From assembly GCF_031085375.1 (NCBI RefSeq), contig NZ_JAVCWF010000006.1:1-39010 (forward strand): a stretch of 39,010 bases of DNA, read 5' to 3'. Positions 8,688 to 17,007 of the stretch are shown here, in pieces. The position numbers and the translations under genes are program-made. Within the stretch, counting starts at the first letter, position 1; each line of letters opens with the position of its first letter. Below the pieces are notes generated by a model that had not been told where the DNA came from, ran no database searches, and saw nothing but the letters and a program-made list of their open reading frames with translations. The stretch is from Lactiplantibacillus brownii. GTDB taxonomy: Bacteria; Bacillota; Bacilli; Lactobacillales; Lactobacillaceae.

Positions 8688-8716
8688 ATTATTTCACTAT
8701 GGATTGTGAATGTCAA
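8688..8716 (-). promoter_or_regulatory. Sigma-A promoter of the leftward inositol operon
   Basis: On the minus strand, TTGACA (8716-8711) is separated by 17 bases from AATAAT (8693-8688), a five-of-six match to the -10 consensus. Its -35 box forms part of the inverted repeat TGTCAACAC (8711-8719) and GTGTTGACA (8762-8770), shared with the opposite promoter. Confidence 0.75.
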
Positions 8717-8725
8717 CACTTTTAA

Positions 8726-8739
8726 AGAAAGCGCTTTAT
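8726..8739. promoter_or_regulatory. cre-like catabolite response element
   Basis: AGAAAGCGCTTTAT contains the palindromic AAAGCGCTTT core of CcpA binding sites. It differs from the cre consensus mainly at the first base and near the 3' end. It lies between the -35 boxes of the two divergent inositol promoters, so CcpA bound there could repress both operons when a preferred sugar is present. The rest of the 8544-8907 gap holds the two promoters and repeated TTGTGAA sequences (8705 and 8740 regions), which could be regulator sites. Confidence 0.65.
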
Positions 8740-8764
8740 TTGTGAAAATAATCTTAAAATTGTG

Positions 8765-8793
8765 TTGACAAAGTCTGGTATATCAGTTATTCT
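8765..8793 (+). promoter_or_regulatory. Sigma-A promoter of the rightward inositol operon
   Basis: TTGACA at 8765-8770 and TATTCT at 8788-8793 are separated by exactly 17 bases. The 5' leader to the first ATG is about 105 bases. Confidence 0.75.
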
Positions 8794-8907
8794 GTAAGCG
8801 AACAAGGAAATGAACATATCGCAGATGAAGGCTGAAATTCCTCCGAAACGTGATAATTTCACAAGCGATTGCTCAGTTAAGAAATGCTTATGGAAAGGGG
8901 TATCAAC

Positions 8908-9936
8908 ATGGGAAAAAGTACAAATATCACAAGTCAAAATATCACAATCGGTATTATTGGTATGGGTCGTATTGGGAACGTGCATTACAAAAATTTAATG
9001 CGAATTCCGAATGTCACCATTAAATATATCTGTGATTTGATTGCGACTGATGACTGGGGTATGAAATACAAGGCCGCCGAAAACGTCGTTACTGATTATC
9101 ACGAAGTTTTAGCGGATCCGGATGTTCAAGCCGTATTGATCTGTGTGCCAACCGACTTACACCCACAATTCACGATCGACGCCGCTGAAGCTGGTAAAGA
9201 TATCTTCTGTGAAAAGCCCGTTGGGTTTAACGATGAAGAAATTTTGAAAGCGCTTAGCGTTGTCAAGAAGACTGGGGTTAAATTCGAAGTCGGCTTTAAC
9301 CGGCGTTTCGATAAGAACTTCCGGCGAATCGTTGATCACCGCGAAAACGGCGATATCGGTGATGAACAGGTTCTGAAGATCACTTCACGGGATCCCGAAC
9401 CACCATCGATGGATTACGTTAAACGATCCGGTGGGATCTTCATGGATATGACGATCCACGACTTTGACATGGCTCGCTACATTACCAACGCCGAAGTCGA
9501 CCAAGTCTTTGTAACTGGGAACGTCTTGATCGATCCAGAGATCGGTAAAGCCGGTGACATTGATACAGCAATTATTAATTTATCCTTTAAGAACGGCATG
9601 ATGGGGGTTATCGACAATAGTCGCCAAGCCGTTTACGGCTACGATCAACGGATCGAATTATTCGGTTCTAAGGGCATGGCCCATGCGGATAACGTTAACG
9701 ATAGTACGACGACCTTTTCCGGAAAGGATGCTGTCAGCGGCGACAAGCCAATGTTCTTTTTCCTTCAGCGTTACATTGACGCGTACAAGGATGAACTAGA
9801 ATCCTTCTTGGACGCTGTTCGCGGCGTTCACGATGTTGAATGCACCTTTGAAGATGGCATTAAAGCAATTCGGTTAGCTCAAGCGGCCAAGAAGTCACTT
9901 GAAACTGGCCAACCAGCAAAAGTTGAAGACATTTAA
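8908..9936 (+). CDS. iolG: Inositol 2-dehydrogenase-like protein (Gfo/Idh/MocA)
   Basis: A 342-residue NAD(P)-dependent dehydrogenase, first gene of the rightward inositol operon. The Rossmann fold starts with TIGIIGMGRIGNVH. FCEKPVGF carries the conserved lysine, and GGIFMDMTIHDFDMARY holds the presumed catalytic Asp and His. It is most similar to the leftward-operon dehydrogenase at 5999-7024, and the two look like duplicates. The start at 8908 is preferred because AAAGGGG lies 7 bases upstream. It probably oxidises myo-inositol or another inositol isomer to the corresponding inosose, feeding IolE encoded 22 bases downstream. Substrate specificity is inferred from context only. Confidence 0.87.
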   Translation: MGKSTNITSQNITIGIIGMGRIGNVHYKNLMRIPNVTIKYICDLIATDDWGMKYKAAENVVTDYHEVLADPDVQAVLICVPTDLHPQFTIDAAEAGKDIFCEKPVGFNDEEILKALSVVKKTGVKFEVGFNRRFDKNFRRIVDHRENGDIGDEQVLKITSRDPEPPSMDYVKRSGGIFMDMTIHDFDMARYITNAEVDQVFVTGNVLIDPEIGKAGDIDTAIINLSFKNGMMGVIDNSRQAVYGYDQRIELFGSKGMAHADNVNDSTTTFSGKDAVSGDKPMFFFLQRYIDAYKDELESFLDAVRGVHDVECTFEDGIKAIRLAQAAKKSLETGQPAKVEDI

Positions 9937-9958
9937 ATAAACCTAGGAGGTTATAATA

Positions 9959-10864
9959 ATGAGTTCAAACGTTAAAGAAGATATTAAATGGGGTATTGCA
10001 CCAATCGGCTGGCGGAATGATGATATTCCTTCAATCGGGAAAGATAACAATTTACAGCAATTATTAAGCGACATTGTCGTTGCCGGATTCCAAGGTACCG
10101 AAGTTGGGGGCTTCTTCCCAGGTCCTGAAAAATTAAACTACGAATTAAAACTCCGGAACTTACAAATTGCCGGTCAGTGGTTCAGTAGTTTCATCATCCG
10201 TGACGGGATTGAAAAAGCCAGTGAAGCTTTCGAAAAACACTGCCAATACCTACACGCTTTGAACGCGCCAATTGCCGTTGTTTCGGAACAAACTTACACG
10301 ATTCAACGATCAGATACGGCCAATATCTTTACTGATAAGGCCCACTTCACTGATAAAGAATGGGATGAAGTTTGCAAAGGTTTGAACCATTACGGCGAAA
10401 TCGCTGCTAAGTATGGGATCAAGGTTGCTTACCACCACCACATGGGTACCGGGATCCAAACGAAGGAAGAAACCGACCGTTTGATGGCCAACACTGATCC
10501 TAAATTAGTTGGCTTGTTATACGATACGGGTCACATCGCCGTTTCTGATGGTGACTACATGTCACTTCTCAATGACCACATCGACCGGATCGTTCACGTG
10601 CACTTTAAGGATGTTCGTCGCGATAAAGAAAAGGAATGCCGCGAAAAGGGTCTGACCTTCCAAGGCTCATTCTTAAACGGGATGTTCACGGTTCCTGGCG
10701 ATGGCGACTTGGACTTCAAGCCGGTCTTTGACAAGTTAGTTGCCAACAACTACAAGGGCTGGATCGTGGTTGAAGCGGAACAAGATCCAGACAAGGCCAA
10801 CCCACTTGAAATGGCTCAAATCGCGCACAAGTACATCCAAGAACACTTAATCGAAGGTAAATAA
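9959..10864 (+). CDS. iolE: Myo-inosose-2 dehydratase IolE
   Basis: A 301-residue xylose-isomerase-like TIM-barrel enzyme that removes water from 2-keto-myo-inositol to give 3D-(3,5/4)-trihydroxycyclohexane-1,2-dione. Family landmarks are clear: [12 protein letters not shown] at the N-terminus, [56 protein letters not shown] and [13 protein letters not shown]. The Glu, Asp, His and Glu residues in these segments are the expected divalent-metal ligands. AGGAGG lies 8 bases before the ATG. This is the best evidence that the cluster handles inositol. The next enzyme of the usual pathway, the ring-opening hydrolase IolD, is not in the window. Confidence 0.93.
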   Translation: MSSNVKEDIKWGIAPIGWRNDDIPSIGKDNNLQQLLSDIVVAGFQGTEVGGFFPGPEKLNYELKLRNLQIAGQWFSSFIIRDGIEKASEAFEKHCQYLHALNAPIAVVSEQTYTIQRSDTANIFTDKAHFTDKEWDEVCKGLNHYGEIAAKYGIKVAYHHHMGTGIQTKEETDRLMANTDPKLVGLLYDTGHIAVSDGDYMSLLNDHIDRIVHVHFKDVRRDKEKECREKGLTFQGSFLNGMFTVPGDGDLDFKPVFDKLVANNYKGWIVVEAEQDPDKANPLEMAQIAHKYIQEHLIEGK

Positions 10865-10928
10865 ATTAAGTCTCGTAATTGAATAACAAACATTTTATAA
10901 AATAAAATTTAAGAGGAGATTGTTTATT

Positions 10929-11981
10929 ATGGCTGAAGCACACGTAACAAAAGTTGGGATCGTCGGAATTGGTTTTATCGGATCTGACCATTTACACCGT
11001 TTGACTAAGACGGTCGCAAACGTTGACGTTACTGCCGTTTGTGATATCGTTCCCGGCAAAGCGCAAAAAGAATTGGACCGTCAAGGCTTACAAGCTAAGA
11101 CCTACGACGATTACCACGACTTAGTTAATGATCCAAACGTTGAAGTGGTTGTCTGCACCGCCGACAACGAAGCCCACTACGAAATCGTTATGGCCGCACT
11201 AAAGGCCGGCAAGTTCACCTTCTGTGAAAAGCCATTAGCCTTAGATGCAAAGCAATGCATGGACATCATCAACTCCGAAAAGAAACTCGGTCGTCGGATG
11301 TTACAAGTTGGTTTCATGCGTCACTACGCACCAGAATACGTTCAAATGAAGAAAATGATCGACGATGGTGTTATTGGCAAGCCATTAATGATGGACCAAC
11401 GCCACTACAACCAAACTCAACCAGAAGAATACGATACCGCGCATTCGATCATCGAAACTGCGATCCACGAAATCGACCTCGACCACTGGTTAGTTAACGA
11501 TACTTACGCTAACATCCGGGTCTTCAGTCCAAAGCAAACCCGTCATGCTCAAAACGCTAAGATCAAAGATCCACAAATCGTCATGATCGAAACTAAGACG
11601 GGGATCAACATCATCAACGAAGTCTTCGTTCGTTGTCAATATGGTTACGACATCAAGTGTGACGTTATTGGTGAAGAAGGGGTTCTTGAATTACCAACAG
11701 TGCCACAAGTTGCGACTCGTTTGAACGCTCAATACAGTACCGCCATCTTAACGGACTGGAAAGCTCGTTTCGAAAGTGCTTACGATATTGAATTCCGCGA
11801 CTTCATTGGTCACGTTTCCAAGAACGAATCACCAGTTGGTCCTTCTTCATGGGATGGTTACATTGCCGCCGTTACTGCCGATGCTGCTTTGAAGTCATTG
11901 GCTGAAGACGGTGCTAAGCAAGACTTAGACTTCCCAGAAACGCCAGCCTTCTACCAGGATGACGCCAAGGTTGCTGAATAA
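10929..11981 (+). CDS. iolG: Inositol 2-dehydrogenase, Bacillus IolG-like (Gfo/Idh/MocA)
   Basis: A 350-residue dehydrogenase with VGIVGIGFIGSDHLHRL as nucleotide-binding loop, FCEKPLALD, GFMRHYAPEYV and IIETAIHEIDLDHWLVND. The last segment resembles the IHEIDxxHWLxND of classical IolG more than the other paralogues here, so of the four dehydrogenases this is the best candidate for true myo-inositol 2-dehydrogenase. GAGGAG lies 10 bases before the ATG at 10929; an in-frame TTG at 10920 would overlap that site. The 64-base gap after iolE shows no terminator. Apparent codon preference in iolE and this gene (many GAA, CCA, GTT) suggests good expression. Confidence 0.88.
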   Translation: MAEAHVTKVGIVGIGFIGSDHLHRLTKTVANVDVTAVCDIVPGKAQKELDRQGLQAKTYDDYHDLVNDPNVEVVVCTADNEAHYEIVMAALKAGKFTFCEKPLALDAKQCMDIINSEKKLGRRMLQVGFMRHYAPEYVQMKKMIDDGVIGKPLMMDQRHYNQTQPEEYDTAHSIIETAIHEIDLDHWLVNDTYANIRVFSPKQTRHAQNAKIKDPQIVMIETKTGINIINEVFVRCQYGYDIKCDVIGEEGVLELPTVPQVATRLNAQYSTAILTDWKARFESAYDIEFRDFIGHVSKNESPVGPSSWDGYIAAVTADAALKSLAEDGAKQDLDFPETPAFYQDDAKVAE

Positions 11982-12015
11982 CTAACACACATTCCTGACT
12001 GGGGAGGTCATCACA

Positions 12016-13053
12016 ATGCAAAAACATAACACACCGATTCGTGCTGCGATCATTGGCCTGGGTCGTTTAGGCTCACGTCATGCTCGTCATTTAGTTGAAA
12101 AAATTCAAGGTGTTGACCTAGTTGCGGCCTGTGCCTTAGAGGATGATCAACTACAGTGGGCTCATGATGAATTAGGCGTTGAAACGACGTATAAAGATTA
12201 CAAAGAAATGATCGATAAAGAAAATATCGATACGATCTTTATTGTTGCGCCAACCCCATTCCATCCAGAAATGACGATTTACGCCATGAATGCCGGTTTG
12301 AACGTCTTTTGTGAAAAACCATTAGGGCTTGATTTTGATGAAGTTGCTGAAATGGCAAAGGTCATCAAAGAACATCCTAAGCAGATTTTCCAAAGCGGCT
12401 TTATGCGACGCTATGATGAATCGTACCGTTACGCCAAAAAGATCGTTGATGAAGGCGGGATCGGTGACATTATCTATATGCGTGGTTACGGAATTGACCC
12501 GATTTCTGGTATGGAAAGCTTTACAAAGTTTGCAACCGAAGCTGATTCGGGCGGGATCTTTGTTGATATGAATATTCATGATGTTGACCTGATTCGGTGG
12601 TTCACCGGTCAAGAACCCGTTCAAGCTTACGGCCTGACGAGTAATCTGGCTGCTCCTGAACTGGAGAAAATTGGTGAATCCGAAACGGGTGTTGCTCAGC
12701 TGAAGATGAACGGTGGCGTTATTGCGACGTTGATTGGTGGCCGCCACGCTGCACATGGGAATCAAGTTGAACTAGAAGTTATGGGATCAAATGGCTGGTT
12801 ACGTGTCGGGGAACATCCCGACTTGAACCGGGTCACGGTCTTTAATGAAAACGGTGTTACTCGTCCGTCACTCCAAAGTTTTGGGGAACGGTTCGATAAC
12901 GCGTTTACGGATGAAGTCCAAGACTTTGTTAATAATGTCGCTAAGGGGACTCAGCCTAACGTTACTGTTGATGATGGTATCAAAGCGCTGAAAATTGCTA
13001 AGGCTTGTCAGGAATCTGCTGATACGGGCCAATTGGTAGACATTAACTTATAA
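12016..13053 (+). CDS. Gfo/Idh/MocA dehydrogenase, inositol-type
   Basis: A 345-residue member of the same family: RAAIIGLGRLGSRHARHL (nucleotide binding), FCEKPLGLD, GFMRRYDESYRYAKK and GGIFVDMNIHDVDLIRWF with Asp and His in place. Its C-terminal part (LEVMGSNGWLRVGE) also fits. GGGGAGG precedes the ATG. It follows the IolG-like gene by 34 bases. With paralogues of different subtypes in one operon, it could act on scyllo-inositol or another isomer, interconverting inositols through shared inososes. This division of labour is inference. Confidence 0.83.
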   Translation: MQKHNTPIRAAIIGLGRLGSRHARHLVEKIQGVDLVAACALEDDQLQWAHDELGVETTYKDYKEMIDKENIDTIFIVAPTPFHPEMTIYAMNAGLNVFCEKPLGLDFDEVAEMAKVIKEHPKQIFQSGFMRRYDESYRYAKKIVDEGGIGDIIYMRGYGIDPISGMESFTKFATEADSGGIFVDMNIHDVDLIRWFTGQEPVQAYGLTSNLAAPELEKIGESETGVAQLKMNGGVIATLIGGRHAAHGNQVELEVMGSNGWLRVGEHPDLNRVTVFNENGVTRPSLQSFGERFDNAFTDEVQDFVNNVAKGTQPNVTVDDGIKALKIAKACQESADTGQLVDINL

Positions 13054-13095
13054 AATTAATAGGTATTGGCCTGTTGAAGGAAGAAGGCTTTAACA

Positions 13096-14508
13096 ATGGA
13101 TATTAGTGGAAAAACAACCGACCAAAAGGGTTCACATACCGGTTTTCTCTGGTTAGCGACGTTTATCGCAGCCATGGGATCACTGCTCTTCGGTTATGAT
13201 ACGGGGATCGTTAACGGTTCACTTGAATTTATGGCGCAAAAGAGTCAGCTTGACTTAACGGCGTTCCAGCAAGGGATCGTTTCCTCTGGGTTAACCTTAG
13301 GGGCTGCGTTTGGTGCTATTATTGGGGGACCATTTGCCGATAAGATTGGTCGGAAAAAGATTTTGACCATTCTCGGGATTATCTTTTCAATTGGTGCGAT
13401 TGGCTGTGCCTTCGCAACCAACATTGGAATTTTAATTGCATTTAGATTTATTTTAGGGCTGGCTGTTGGTTCAGCTTCAGCCAACGTTCCGGTTTACATT
13501 GCCGAAATCGCCCCAACGGAATTACGTGGGAAAATGGTGACGACCGCGCAAGTAATGATTGTTTCCGGACAATTCGTTGCTTTCGGTGTTAACGCCGCTT
13601 TGACCCCGTTAGGTGCGTCAAACGCTGCTATCTGGCGTTGGATGTTAGGATTAGGGACCATTCCTGGGATTATTCTCTGGATTGGGATGTACTTAATTCC
13701 TGAATCACCACGTTGGTTAGTTTCACAAGGTAAAATGGATAAAGCGCTTGGCGTTTTACGTAAGATTCGAGCCGCTGCTAGTGTTGATTCCGAAATGAAG
13801 GAAATTCAAGACAAAGATAAGGCTGATAAAGAATTAAACGCTGAACAAGCAACCTTTAAAGAATTGATCAGCAAACGCTGGGTCGTTCAAATCTTGATCA
13901 CCGGGGCGATGTTGGGGATTATCCAACAATTCGCCGGGATCAACTCCATCATGTATTATGGTGGGAAGATCATCCAAGAATCTGGATTTAATCCGACCGT
14001 TGCTGCGATTTTAAACGCTGGTAACGGGTTCTTATCAATCGTCGGGGCCGTTCTTGGGATGTTCACGATCGACTGGTTAGGACGTCGGAAACTTGAATTT
14101 GCCGGATTAACAATTTGCGGGATCACGTTAGTTGCTGCTGGTGTTATTCACTCGACGGCGCCAAATGCCGGCTGGGCTGGTATTACGATCGTTGTCTTGG
14201 TTTATCTTTACATTATTTTCTTCCAAGGTACTTTAGGACCAGTTACCTGGTTGATCAACTCTGAAATCTTCCCACAACGTTACCGTGGTATCGGGACTGG
14301 GATCACGATCTTCGTTTTATGGATCGGTAACTTTATCGTCGGACTCCTTTCACCGGTCTTACTTGAATGGAACATGTCGAATACTTTCTACATCTTCGCA
14401 ATTTGCTGTGTACTGGGTATTATCTTTGTTGCCATGCGCGTTCCTGAAACTAAGGGTGTTCCGCTTGAAGAAGTTGAACAGTACTTCAGAAATAAGTATG
14501 ATAAATAA
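13096..14508 (+). CDS. MFS sugar-porter, second probable inositol transporter
   Basis: A 470-residue sugar porter with 12 predicted membrane helices. Landmarks: GSLLFGYDTGIVNGS in helix 1, GPFADKIGRKKIL between helices 2 and 3, PESPRWLVSQGKMDKAL, QQFAGINSIMYYGG, INSEIFPQRYRGIGTGI and PETKGVPLEEVEQYF at the end. It is the last gene of the rightward operon, starting 42 bases after the dehydrogenase, and is followed by a strong terminator. It resembles the IolT-like product of 7077-8543. Two transporters suggest different inositol isomers or affinities. The ribosome binding site (AAGGAAG) is weak. Confidence 0.87.
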   Translation: MDISGKTTDQKGSHTGFLWLATFIAAMGSLLFGYDTGIVNGSLEFMAQKSQLDLTAFQQGIVSSGLTLGAAFGAIIGGPFADKIGRKKILTILGIIFSIGAIGCAFATNIGILIAFRFILGLAVGSASANVPVYIAEIAPTELRGKMVTTAQVMIVSGQFVAFGVNAALTPLGASNAAIWRWMLGLGTIPGIILWIGMYLIPESPRWLVSQGKMDKALGVLRKIRAAASVDSEMKEIQDKDKADKELNAEQATFKELISKRWVVQILITGAMLGIIQQFAGINSIMYYGGKIIQESGFNPTVAAILNAGNGFLSIVGAVLGMFTIDWLGRRKLEFAGLTICGITLVAAGVIHSTAPNAGWAGITIVVLVYLYIIFFQGTLGPVTWLINSEIFPQRYRGIGTGITIFVLWIGNFIVGLLSPVLLEWNMSNTFYIFAICCVLGIIFVAMRVPETKGVPLEEVEQYFRNKYDK

Positions 14509-14536
14509 TTCGATTCGCTGATTGCGAAAAGAAGGA

Positions 14537-14573
14537 ATCTCTGGCAGATGGATAATCTGACAGAGATTTTTTT
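14537..14573 (+). terminator. Intrinsic terminator of the rightward inositol operon
   Basis: ATCTCTGGCAGAT and ATCTGACAGAGAT form a 13-base stem with one G-A mismatch and loop GGATA, followed by TTTTTTT. Confidence 0.9.
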
Positions 14574-14593
14574 ATGCGAAAGGAGAACGTACC

Positions 14594-15037
14594 ATGCAAT
14601 CATTACTCTTTTTCCTATTAGCCGCCCTTGCCGGCTTGTTTCAGCCCATCCAAAGTGGGATCAACTCCCAATTAAAGTATGATTTGAATTCAACGTATTT
14701 AAGTGGTGCTATCAGTAACTTTATCGGGGCCCTCTTAATGGTGGGGTTGGCGTTGACGTTGGAACGCAACGGCTTACAGTCCCCAACGCTAAGTGGTAAC
14801 CATCTGTGGAACTGGACGGGTGGGATCCTGAGCGCGTTGATCGTGTCCGCGATGATCATCGTGCCGAAGAAGATCAGCTATTCCACGTTTTTTGCGCTCT
14901 TCATTTTCGGTCAACTGTTCATGTCCCTCGTCATCGATTACTTTGGTTGGTTTGGCTCGGATCACGTACCGCTCAGCCCTAGTCGGATCATAGGGATGCT
15001 CTTGTTACTGGCCGGAGTGGTCCTCGTTAAAAAATAG
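14594..15037 (+). CDS. DMT-superfamily small permease (YdcZ/DUF606 family)
   Basis: A 147-residue membrane protein with about five hydrophobic helices, of the DMT_YdcZ (DUF606) family. LFFLLAALAGLFQPIQSGINSQL at the N-terminus and the C-terminal helix GMLLLLAGVVLVKK are typical. The transported compound is unknown for the family. AAAGGAG lies 9 bases before the ATG. It stands after the inositol terminator, so it needs read-through or its own promoter. Its terminator has been split by an IS3-family insertion. Confidence 0.8.
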   Translation: MQSLLFFLLAALAGLFQPIQSGINSQLKYDLNSTYLSGAISNFIGALLMVGLALTLERNGLQSPTLSGNHLWNWTGGILSALIVSAMIIVPKKISYSTFFALFIFGQLFMSLVIDYFGWFGSDHVPLSPSRIIGMLLLLAGVVLVKK

Positions 15038-15110
15038 TTATTCGAAACATAAAAAAGCCGCTCCGTGGATCTTGCCGGATAAAGTGAACCCTTAAAATTG
15101 GACAACTTTA

Positions 15111-16046
15111 TTAAGCTGCTTTCTGGACGGTAAGTTCCCGGTATTTTATCGGGGACTTGCCGTCCAGTTTTGTTTTGATGCGCCGATGATTGTAGAAGTC
15201 TATCCATTCGTTCATAGCTTCGATAAGCGCTGTTTTGGTCTCAAAATGTTCATCCATAACCTCGACTTTCATAATGTGAAAAAACGACTCCATGGCGGCG
15301 TTGTCGAGACAAGTGGCTTTACGCGACATACTCTGAAATACATGGTGCTCTTTAAGCGTGTTTTGCCAGTGGCGATGCTGATACTGAAACCCTTGGTCAG
15401 TATGGACAGTCGTCCGATAATCTAACACCGGTATTCGATTTAGGGCTTCTTTCAAAGGCTTTAAAGCGAATTCAACGGTCGGGTGGTCACTGATATTGAA
15501 AGCCAGAACCTCTCCATTGAAGAGGTCGAGGACTGGTTCTAAATAAACCCGTTCATTTTGGCTTTGGTTCCCATATCGAAATTCACTGACGTCGGTGACT
15601 AACTTCTGGTAAGGCCGATCTGTTTTGAATCGTCGCTTAAGTCGATTTGGGGCGATGACGCCAACAGTTCCCTTGTAAGAATTATACTTTCGTTTCTGCC
15701 GATTAAAGGCGCCACATAGCCAGTCTTGTTCCCGCATAATCCGTAAGACCCGCTTATGATTGATTTTAAAGCCATAAGCGTCATGTAAAGCACCGGTTAT
15801 TCGTCGGTACCCGTATTTCCGAGTATATTTTGGATCTTGTTGACGAATCTCATCAATTGCCTGAATAATTTGTGAATCATCTAAGTTACGACCACGATGC
15901 TCCTTAGCATAATAATACGTGCTGCGAGGAATACGAACAGCCTTAAGAACTAGTTTGATGGAAACTTGAAAATTCTGCCTTAACTCGTCTACTAGTTCGA
16001 TGAGTTCGTGTGTTTTGACTTCTTTCGTGCTAAGGCATCGAGTTTT
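15111..16046 (-). CDS. IS3-family transposase OrfB, copy A
   Basis: The DDE integrase domain of the transposase. DVSEFRYG carries the first Asp, TVHTDQGFQYQH the second, and DNAAMESFFHIMK the Glu. The frame is open back to the A7 run at 16043-16049 and lacks a clear start of its own (the position where copy B has TTG reads TTA). It is therefore most likely made as an OrfAB fusion by -1 slippage. The C-terminal EWIDFYNHRRIKTKLDGKSP is typical of the family. Confidence 0.88.
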   Translation of the reverse strand, partial: KTRCLSTKEVKTHELIELVDELRQNFQVSIKLVLKAVRIPRSTYYYAKEHRGRNLDDSQIIQAIDEIRQQDPKYTRKYGYRRITGALHDAYGFKINHKRVLRIMREQDWLCGAFNRQKRKYNSYKGTVGVIAPNRLKRRFKTDRPYQKLVTDVSEFRYGNQSQNERVYLEPVLDLFNGEVLAFNISDHPTVEFALKPLKEALNRIPVLDYRTTVHTDQGFQYQHRHWQNTLKEHHVFQSMSRKATCLDNAAMESFFHIMKVEVMDEHFETKTALIEAMNEWIDFYNHRRIKTKLDGKSPIKYRELTVQKAA

Positions 16047-16519
16047 TTTAAGAATTCATTTTCTATTTTTAACATTTGATTCTCTTGTTTTAGCTGCTTC
16101 AATTCTGCGGCTGGAGTCTGTGGTTTTTCAGGTTTGGGGTTGTTCTGCTTGTGTTTGGCCATGGTCTTAGGATTCCCTCGTTTGCACTCAAGTCCCGCTA
16201 TTCCAGATTCCTGGAAGTGTTTTTCCCACTGCCAAATCGTACTTGGCGACGACAAGTCAAAGTGTAAGGCAGTCACTGGAAGCGAAGCTTGATTTCGTTT
16301 CCTCCAGTTTAATACATCGACTTTGAACTGACTAGAATATTCTTGGGACATTGACCGGTCTTTTAGACCTTCAATACCTCGCCGCTCAAATCGATGAACC
16401 CAATCCAGAATGATTGCATGATTGCTAATGCGATACTTCTTAGCTAGAGACGGTGAACCTTTACCAGATAAGTATTCAGTAACGACCTTTATTCGAAGTT
16501 CTAAATTAAATTTTGACAT
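15992..16519 (-). CDS. IS3-family transposase OrfA, copy A
   Basis: A 175-residue helix-turn-helix protein starting MSKFNLELRIKVVTEYLSG. It has two HTH_28-type repeats (about 1-60 and 65-120) and a C-terminal coiled coil (about 135-165, [22 protein letters not shown]) that mediates OrfA-OrfAB contact. The start at 16519 is preferred over an upstream in-frame ATG that lies in the terminal repeat region. Confidence 0.88.
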   Translation of the reverse strand: MSKFNLELRIKVVTEYLSGKGSPSLAKKYRISNHAIILDWVHRFERRGIEGLKDRSMSQEYSSQFKVDVLNWRKRNQASLPVTALHFDLSSPSTIWQWEKHFQESGIAGLECKRGNPKTMAKHKQNNPKPEKPQTPAAELKQLKQENQMLKIENEFLKKLDALARKKSKHTNSSN

Positions 16520-16658
16520 AGTAAAACCCCCAAGGTTAGATTTGGTGTCCAACCTTAGGGGTTCACTTTAGGAGGGTGGCTTTTTTGTGTGCATTCTGCT
16601 TCATTTAAACGGACAAGTATACGTCTAAAAGGTGAACGTGTTGTCTGAGAGCGCGTGA

Positions 16659-17006
16659 TTATTTACTTTTTAGTTTATAGTCAAGCTTATCCTTTGTTTC
16701 CATCATCGATACCAATTCATCGTAAGTATCACGTGTTTGGGGAGTTAGTGATTCAAGATAACTTTCAATCATCAAAGCAACCATTTCACTAGCTGAACGC
16801 TTATCAGCTGTTGCTTTAGACAAAGCCAAAACGGCGTTTCTGGTATGATTATCAACTCGCATGTTTACATCGAAGGTAGGAATTTTTTCCACACTATCTT
16901 CGCCAAAACCTGCTTGCTTTCTAGAAATTGATGATACATTTACGTTTACCTTCTTATCAGGACTTTTTACCTGATCATCATTACCGTGTTTCAAAAGTCC
17001 CCCCAT
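16659..17006 (-). CDS. Plasmid partition partner protein, DUF5388-like
   Basis: This 115-residue protein starts one base after the parA stop codon. The first half is polar and likely disordered; the second half (FDVNMRVDNHTRNAVLALSKATADKRSASEMVALMIESYLESL) looks like a ribbon-helix-helix DNA-binding domain. Small proteins of this kind (DUF5388 or RepB-type) follow ParA on lactobacillus plasmids and act as the ParB-like centromere-binding partner. I recognise the type by layout and motif rather than by sequence search. Its presumed binding sites are the GTACAC repeats at 17826-18025. Confidence 0.7.
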   Translation of the reverse strand: MGGLLKHGNDDQVKSPDKKVNVNVSSISRKQAGFGEDSVEKIPTFDVNMRVDNHTRNAVLALSKATADKRSASEMVALMIESYLESLTPQTRDTYDELVSMMETKDKLDYKLKSK

Positions 17007-17007
17007 A

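Larger units (their letters stand above)
15080..16570 (-). mobile_element. IS3-family element (IS150-like), copy A
   Basis: A complete 1491-bp insertion sequence. Ends are TAAAGTGAACC at 15080 and GGTTCACTTTA at 16570 (an 11-bp inverted repeat). The flanking 3-bp duplication is GGA (15077-15079 and 16571-16573), as expected of this family. It carries orfA and orfB on the minus strand, joined by a -1 frameshift at an A7 run (16043-16049). A relative lies at 25760-27257. Confidence 0.93.
15051..16586 (+). terminator. Intrinsic terminator split by IS insertion
   Basis: The left arm AAAAAAGCCGCTC is at 15051-15063 and the right arm GGGTGGCTTTTTT at 16574-16586. With the IS and one copy of the GGA target duplication removed, they form a 13-bp stem (two G-U pairs) with a loop of about 16 bases and a T run. 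The IS sits in that loop. Confidence 0.75.

Noticed and set aside
8765..8793. Riboswitch in the inositol leader
   Set aside because: The leader of about 105 bases shows no terminator or strong alternative hairpins, and the promoters and cre box explain the region sufficiently.
12322..12765. 147-residue minus-strand open frame inside a dehydrogenase gene
   Set aside because: The plus-strand frame carries complete Gfo/Idh/MocA motifs; the antisense frame has none and no start signals.
15186..15425. Plus-strand open frame inside IS copy A
   Set aside because: It is the antisense shadow of the conserved transposase OrfB.
16571..16658. Attachment site or second IS end between IS copy A and the partition genes
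   Set aside because: Only the right half of the split terminator is recognisable; no repeat matching another end in the window was seen.
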